A stretch of DNA of 10,280 nucleotides. Origin: Comamonadaceae bacterium (lineage in GTDB: Bacteria; Pseudomonadota; Gammaproteobacteria; Burkholderiales; Burkholderiaceae_C). The stretch lies in contig CANHXV010000061.1 of assembly GCA_947464665.1 (NCBI GenBank), positions 1 to 10,280 of the forward strand. Direction: 5' to 3'. Made by a program: the position numbers and the translations under genes. This document shows positions 6,053 to 10,280 of this stretch, one piece after another (the first letter of the stretch is position 1; each line of letters opens with the position of its first letter). The notes below the pieces were generated by a model, which worked only from the letters and a program-made list of their open reading frames with translations, was not told where the DNA came from and did not search any database.

Positions 6053-7585
6053 TTAGAGCGGAATGTTGCCGTGCTTGCGCCATGGGTTTTCAACTTTTTT
6101 GTCTTTCAGCATCACCAACGAGCGACAGATGCGTTTGCGTGTTTCATGCGGCTGAATCACATCATCAATGAAACCGCGCGCACCTGCCACAAACGGGTTG
6201 GCAAAGCGGTCTTTGTATTCGGCTTCGCGAGCTGCCAGCTTCACAGGGTCATTCTTGTCTTCACGGAAAATAATTTCTACCGCGCCCTTGGCCCCCATCA
6301 CTGCAATCTCGGCGTTGGGCCAAGCAAAGTTCACGTCGCCTCTCAGGTGCTTGGAGGCCATCACATCATAAGCACCACCGTAGGCTTTGCGGGTAATGAC
6401 CGTGATTTTGGGCACTGTGCACTCTGCGTAGGCGTAAAGCAATTTGGCGCCATGTTTGATGATGCCGCCATATTCTTGTGAGGTGCCCGGCATGAAACCA
6501 GGCACGTCGACGAAAGTGATCACAGGAATGCTGAAAGCATCGCAAAATCGCACAAAACGTGCGGCTTTGATCGAACTCTTAATGTCCAAGCAACCCGCCA
6601 ACACCAAGGGTTGGTTGGCCACAATACCCACCGTTTGACCTGCCATGCGCGCAAACCCAATCAACATGTTTTTCGCGTAGTCGGGTTGGAGCTCAAAGAA
6701 ATCACCGTCGTCCACGGTCTTCAGAATGAGCTCTTTCATGTCGTAAGCTTGGTTGGGATTCAAAGGCACCAAGGTGTTCAAACTTTGATCGAGCCTGTCG
6801 GTGGGGTCGCCGCTGGCACGCATGGGCGATTTTTCGCGGTTGTTCAGTGGCAAGTAGTTGTACAAACGGCGCAACATGAGCAAGGCTTCGACGTCATTTT
6901 CAAAAGCCATGTCCGCTACGCCGCTTTTGGTGGTGTGCGTTAATGCGCCGCCTAATTCTTCAGCAGTCACTTCTTCGTGCGTCACGGTCTTGACCACTTC
7001 AGGGCCTGTGACAAACATGTAAGAGCTGTCTTTCACCATGAAAATAAAATCGGTCATGGCCGGAGAGTAAACTGCGCCACCCGCTGAGGGGCCCATGATC
7101 ATGCTGATCTGAGGAATGACACCACTGGCCATGGCGTTGCGCTGAAACACTTCGGCATAGCCACCCAGAGAAGCTACGCCCTCTTGTATGCGAGCCCCCC
7201 CCGAATCGTTCAAACCAATCACGGGGGCACCGACCTTCATGGCTTGGTCCATGATTTTACAAATTTTCTCGGCGTGCGACTCGGACAATGCGCCACCAAA
7301 TACCGTGAAGTCTTGGCTGTACACAAAAACCAAACGGCCGTTGATCATGCCGTAACCTGTGACCACACCGTCGCCTGGAATCTTGTTGTCTTGCATGCCG
7401 AAGTCTGTACAGCGGTGCTCGACAAACATATCCCATTCTTCAAAAGTACCTTCGTCTAACAAGACATCCAAGCGCTCGCGAGCTGTGAGTTTGCCCTTGG
7501 CATGTTGCGCATCAATGCGTTTTTGCCCACCGCCCATGCGTGCCGCCACGCGTTTTTGTTCAAGTTGTTGAATGATGTCTTGCAT
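6053..7585 (-). CDS. pccB: Propionyl-CoA carboxylase beta subunit (carboxyltransferase)
   Basis: The 510-residue protein is a full-length acyl-CoA carboxyltransferase of the PccB family. It transfers the carboxyl group from biotin on PccA to propionyl-CoA, giving (S)-methylmalonyl-CoA. The N-terminal half has SGGARIQEG at 128-136 and the oxyanion-hole segment GPSAGGAVYSPA at 165-176. The C-terminal half has FVDVPGFMPGTSQEYGG at 358-374 and the second oxyanion segment RKAYGGAYDVMASKH at 399-413. Asp407 in GGAYDVM appears to match the Asp reported to set acyl preference in actinobacterial PccB, which agrees with propionyl-CoA as substrate. The C-terminal WRKHGNIPL is typical of the family. The ATG at 7585 has only a weak upstream site (GCGAG-like). 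The gap to the meaB stop is 26 bases. The family also includes decarboxylase subunits, but the adjoining pccA argues for PCC. Confidence 0.93.
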   Translation of the reverse strand: MQDIIQQLEQKRVAARMGGGQKRIDAQHAKGKLTARERLDVLLDEGTFEEWDMFVEHRCTDFGMQDNKIPGDGVVTGYGMINGRLVFVYSQDFTVFGGALSESHAEKICKIMDQAMKVGAPVIGLNDSGGARIQEGVASLGGYAEVFQRNAMASGVIPQISMIMGPSAGGAVYSPAMTDFIFMVKDSSYMFVTGPEVVKTVTHEEVTAEELGGALTHTTKSGVADMAFENDVEALLMLRRLYNYLPLNNREKSPMRASGDPTDRLDQSLNTLVPLNPNQAYDMKELILKTVDDGDFFELQPDYAKNMLIGFARMAGQTVGIVANQPLVLAGCLDIKSSIKAARFVRFCDAFSIPVITFVDVPGFMPGTSQEYGGIIKHGAKLLYAYAECTVPKITVITRKAYGGAYDVMASKHLRGDVNFAWPNAEIAVMGAKGAVEIIFREDKNDPVKLAAREAEYKDRFANPFVAGARGFIDDVIQPHETRKRICRSLVMLKDKKVENPWRKHGNIPL

Positions 7586-7611
7586 GATTTACTCGCTTCA
7601 ATACGGATAGT

Positions 7612-8637
7612 TCAATGTTTTGGAAAGCCAGTCGCCTGATAAGCGGCTAGCAGTTGTCTGGCTGCAGTGGAGGCTGGGACTTGGCCCGAGATGACCTTCT
7701 GCGTGAGTTCAGGCAGAAGGGCTTTGACACTGGCTTGACCTCGAAAGTTTTGTTTCAGGCCAGCATCAATACGTTCCCACATCCACGACTGGGCTTGCCC
7801 CTGCCTGCGCTGCTCCAACTTTTTCTTGGCTTGCTGCAAACGTTTGAATTTCAAAACGCGGTGCCAGAAGCTGTCGACGCCTTGGTTTAAAAGTGCGCTG
7901 ATTTGAATGACTTCTGGATGCCAAATTTCTTCGTCGAAATGTGCATGATCGGGGTGGCCGCGCATGCCCAGCAAACGCAAGGCGCTGGTAATTTGGGCTT
8001 CAGCGCGGGTGGCGGCCGATGCATCAATATCGGCCTTGTTGATCACCACCAAGTCAGCCAACTCCATCACGCCTTTTTTAATGGCTTGCAAATCGTCACC
8101 CGCATTGGGCAGTTGCATCAGCACAAACATGTCGGTCATGTTGGACACAGCGGTTTCGCTTTGTCCAACGCCAACTGTTTCCACAATGACCACGTCGTAG
8201 CCGGCAGCCTCGCAAACCAACATGGCTTCTCGCGTTTTTTCTGCCACACCGCCCAAGGTGCCGCTGGAAGGGCTAGGTCTGATGTAGGCCTTCTCATGAA
8301 CGCTCAGGTGCTCCATTCGGGTTTTGTCACCCAATATAGAACCGCCAGAAACCGTAGAAGAGGGATCGATGGCGAGCACCGCCACACGGTGTCCTTGCGC
8401 AATTAAAAACAAGCCTAGGGCTTCAATGAACGTGGACTTGCCCACGCCCGGCACTCCACTGATCCCTAAGCGCAATGACTTGCCTGAATGCGGTAACAAA
8501 CCCGTAAGCAATTCATCTGCCAGCAGGCGATCTGCAGGCAGAGTCGACTCAAGCAAGGTAATGGACTTGGCCATTGCGCGGCGTTGCACCGCAGGTTCAC
8601 CCTGCAGCACGCCTTGCATGAGGTCTTTCGGGCTCAA
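7612..8637 (-). CDS. meaB: MeaB-type GTPase chaperone of methylmalonyl-CoA mutase
   Basis: This 341-residue G3E-family P-loop GTPase (also called ArgK or MMAA type) gates cofactor loading and protects the B12-dependent mutase from inactivation. Visible motifs are Walker A GVPGVGKST at 61-69, DPSS at 91-94, the switch/Walker B segment ETVGVGQSE at 153-161, and NKAD at 200-203 for guanine recognition, with ISALLNQG later (246-253). The C-terminal helical region (about 255-341) fits the dimerisation arm of MeaB. It lies directly after the mutase gene, the usual arrangement. The start chosen is TTG at 8637, overlapping the mutase stop as TTGA and pointing to translational coupling. An ATG six codons later (8619) would give 335 residues and is a real alternative. 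The older ArgK (arginine transport kinase) label should not be used in this context. Confidence 0.9.
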   Translation of the reverse strand: MSPKDLMQGVLQGEPAVQRRAMAKSITLLESTLPADRLLADELLTGLLPHSGKSLRLGISGVPGVGKSTFIEALGLFLIAQGHRVAVLAIDPSSTVSGGSILGDKTRMEHLSVHEKAYIRPSPSSGTLGGVAEKTREAMLVCEAAGYDVVIVETVGVGQSETAVSNMTDMFVLMQLPNAGDDLQAIKKGVMELADLVVINKADIDASAATRAEAQITSALRLLGMRGHPDHAHFDEEIWHPEVIQISALLNQGVDSFWHRVLKFKRLQQAKKKLEQRRQGQAQSWMWERIDAGLKQNFRGQASVKALLPELTQKVISGQVPASTAARQLLAAYQATGFPKH

Positions 8638-10280
8638 CCTAATGCTTTCTTAATTTGCTCCAGCACATCTTTGGCACTGGCAGGGATGGGGGTGCCTGGG
8701 CCGTAGATGCCCTTCACGCCCGCTTCGTACAAGAAGTCGTAATCTTGGCGGGGAATGACACCGCCCACAAACACAATGATGTCGTCTGCGCCCTGCTTCT
8801 TCAGTTCTTCAATGATGGCAGGTACCAAAGTTTTGTGACCCGCCGCCAAGGTAGACACACCTACCGCATGCACGTCGTTTTCAATGGCTTGGCGCGCGCA
8901 TTCTTCAGGTGTTTGAAACAAGGGGCCCATGTCTACGTCAAAGCCCAAATCGGCAAACGCAGTGGCCACCACTTTGGCACCGCGGTCATGGCCGTCTTGA
9001 CCGAGTTTGCTGATCATCACACGAGGACGACGGCCCTTGGCATCGGCAAATTCATTGATTTCTTTTTTAAGTTGGTCCCAGCCTTCTGCTGAGTCATAAG
9101 CTGCTGCGTACACGCCGGTCACCTTTTGAGTATCGGCGCGGTGGCGCCCAAAAACTTTTTCCAATGCATCAGATACTTCGCCCACTGTGGCGCGCAAGCG
9201 AATGGCTTGTATGCTAAGTTCAAGCAAATTGCCTTGACCATTTTCGGCTGAGGCTGTGAGCGAATCCAATGCAGCTTGTACTTTGACAGTGTCGCGCGAT
9301 GCGCGAATATGTTTGAGGCGTTCAATTTGACCATCTCGCACTTTGACGTTGTCGATGGCCAAGAAATCGAGAGGGTCTTCTTTGGCCAATTTGTATTTGT
9401 TCACGCCCACAATCACATCTTTGCCAGAGTCAATGCGTGCTTGTTTTTCTGCGGCAGCCGCTTCAATTTTGAGCTTAGCCCAGCCGCTGTCTACAGCCTT
9501 GGTCATGCCGCCCATGGCTTCTACCTCTTCAATGATGGCCCAAGCTTTGTCGGCCATTTCTTGGGTGAGCGATTCCATCATGTAGCTACCAGCCCAAGGA
9601 TCGATCACATTGGCAATGTGTGTCTCTTCTTGAATGATCAGCTGTGTATTGCGTGCAATGCGCGAGCTAAATTCAGTGGGCAATGCAATGGCTTCGTCAA
9701 AGCTGTTGGTGTGTAAAGATTGCGTGCCACCAAACACTGCAGCCATGGCTTCAATGGTGGTGCGCACCACGTTGTTGTAGGGGTCTTGCTCTGTTAGCGA
9801 CCAGCCCGAAGTTTGGCTGTGCGTGCGCAACATGAGGCTCTTGGGGTTCTTGGCCTCGAAGCCCTTCATGATGCGGCACCAAAGCAAACGCGCTGCGCGC
9901 ATCTTGGCAATTTCCAAATAGAAATTCATGCCTACTGCCCAAAAAAAGGACAAGCGGCCTGCAAAGTCATCGACGTCCATGCCTTTTGCAATGGCAGTTT
10001 TCACATACTCTTTGCCATCGGCCAACGTGAAGGCCAACTCCAAGGCTTGGTTGGCACCAGCCTCTTGCATGTGGTAGCCCGAGATCGAGATCGAGTTGAA
10101 CTTGGGCATGTGCTTGGCCGTGTAGCCAATGATGTCGCCAATGATGCGCATCGAGGGGGCTGGCGGGTAGATGTAGGTGTTGCGCACCATGAATTCCTTG
10201 AGGATGTCGTTCTGGATCGTCCCCGAAAGCTGATCCTGCGCCACGCCCTGCTCCTCTGCCGCGACCACGTAGCCAGCCAA
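8634..10280 (-). CDS. Methylmalonyl-CoA mutase, adenosylcobalamin-dependent (N-terminus outside window)
   Basis: The visible 548 residues are the C-terminal part of methylmalonyl-CoA mutase, which rearranges (R)-methylmalonyl-CoA to succinyl-CoA. The family is about 715 residues long, so roughly 170 N-terminal residues lie right of the window; the TTG at the edge is an internal Leu codon. The TIM-barrel part contains GTIQNDILKEFMVRNTYIYP near 20-39, the active-site His70 in SGYHMQEAG, and IDPWAGSYMME at 226-236. The C-terminal B12-binding domain has the base-off motif DxHxxG as D429, H431 and G434 in LGQDGHDRGAKV, where the His ligates cobalt. The SxL (476-478) and GG (506-507) motifs follow. 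The protein therefore appears to be the single-chain type with both domains, comparable to Sbm/ScpA or the MutB subunit. Without the N-terminus I cannot exclude a separate small subunit upstream, so no symbol is given. It is the first visible gene of the minus-strand operon. Confidence 0.93.
   Translation of the reverse strand: MAGYVVAAEEQGVAQDQLSGTIQNDILKEFMVRNTYIYPPAPSMRIIGDIIGYTAKHMPKFNSISISGYHMQEAGANQALELAFTLADGKEYVKTAIAKGMDVDDFAGRLSFFWAVGMNFYLEIAKMRAARLLWCRIMKGFEAKNPKSLMLRTHSQTSGWSLTEQDPYNNVVRTTIEAMAAVFGGTQSLHTNSFDEAIALPTEFSSRIARNTQLIIQEETHIANVIDPWAGSYMMESLTQEMADKAWAIIEEVEAMGGMTKAVDSGWAKLKIEAAAAEKQARIDSGKDVIVGVNKYKLAKEDPLDFLAIDNVKVRDGQIERLKHIRASRDTVKVQAALDSLTASAENGQGNLLELSIQAIRLRATVGEVSDALEKVFGRHRADTQKVTGVYAAAYDSAEGWDQLKKEINEFADAKGRRPRVMISKLGQDGHDRGAKVVATAFADLGFDVDMGPLFQTPEECARQAIENDVHAVGVSTLAAGHKTLVPAIIEELKKQGADDIIVFVGGVIPRQDYDFLYEAGVKGIYGPGTPIPASAKDVLEQIKKALG

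Noticed and set aside
5684..6481. A 265-codon open frame on the plus strand opposite pccA and pccB.
   Set aside because: It spans the 3' end of pccB, the intergenic gap and the 5' part of pccA on the opposite strand. It resembles no known family and has no ribosome binding site that I can see. It is a by-product of codon bias in the real genes.
3953..7585. Possibility that the carboxylase pair is methylcrotonyl-CoA or acetyl-CoA carboxylase.
   Set aside because: Methylcrotonyl-CoA carboxylase genes sit with isovaleryl-CoA dehydrogenase and hydratase genes, none of which are here. The mutase, meaB and epimerase candidate in the same operon, together with the domain order, favour propionyl-CoA carboxylase.
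7903..8406. A 167-codon open frame on the plus strand opposite meaB.
   Set aside because: It is rich in His, Gln and Asn with no recognisable domain and lies fully antisense to a well-supported GTPase gene.

Overview
The window looks like chromosomal DNA of a betaproteobacterium, most likely Burkholderiales/Comamonadaceae (a freshwater genus such as Limnohabitans or Rhodoferax is my guess). The basis is protein resemblance to that group, moderate GC content, and a typical gene set: an intracellular PHB depolymerase, a stand-alone RnfB-like ferredoxin and a propionyl-CoA carboxylase/methylmalonyl-CoA mutase operon. The genus is inferred; no marker gene is present. There are no RNA genes, mobile elements, CRISPR arrays or signs of recent transfer. 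Coding density is very high, and no gene-free stretch exceeds about 125 bases.

Left part, plus strand (35-3458): an aromatic/aspartate aminotransferase stands first. After a 125-base intergenic gap come phaZ (intracellular poly-3-hydroxybutyrate depolymerase) and an RnfB-like protein with three iron-sulfur cluster motifs. The last two genes share four bases (GTGA). The gap before phaZ holds a near-perfect 17-base palindrome of TGCA type, a plausible operator for the PHA-sensing repressor PhaR. PhaZ carries an unusual Lys/Ala/Pro-rich tail of about 46 residues, resembling histone H1 tails.

Right part, minus strand (10280 down to 3465): five genes run head to tail in the order methylmalonyl-CoA mutase (N-terminus outside the window), meaB GTPase chaperone, pccB, pccA and a VOC-fold protein that is probably the methylmalonyl-CoA epimerase. 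Together they convert propionyl-CoA to succinyl-CoA: PccA/PccB carboxylate it to (S)-methylmalonyl-CoA, the epimerase gives the (R) form, and the B12-dependent mutase, guarded by MeaB, makes succinyl-CoA for the TCA cycle. Two of the four junctions are 4-base start/stop overlaps; the other gaps are 26 and 48 bases.

The two blocks converge with only 6 bases between their stop codons. A strong hairpin inside the 3' end of the rnfB-like gene is followed by a T-rich run when read on the minus strand, so it may terminate the propionate operon. A functional link is plausible: polyester mobilisation yields acyl-CoA precursors, including propionyl-CoA from odd-chain monomers, which the neighbouring operon could assimilate. 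No wholly new system is evident. The points most worth checking are the basic PhaZ tail, the PhaR-like operator, the phaZ-rnfB coupling and the altered metal ligand in the epimerase candidate.
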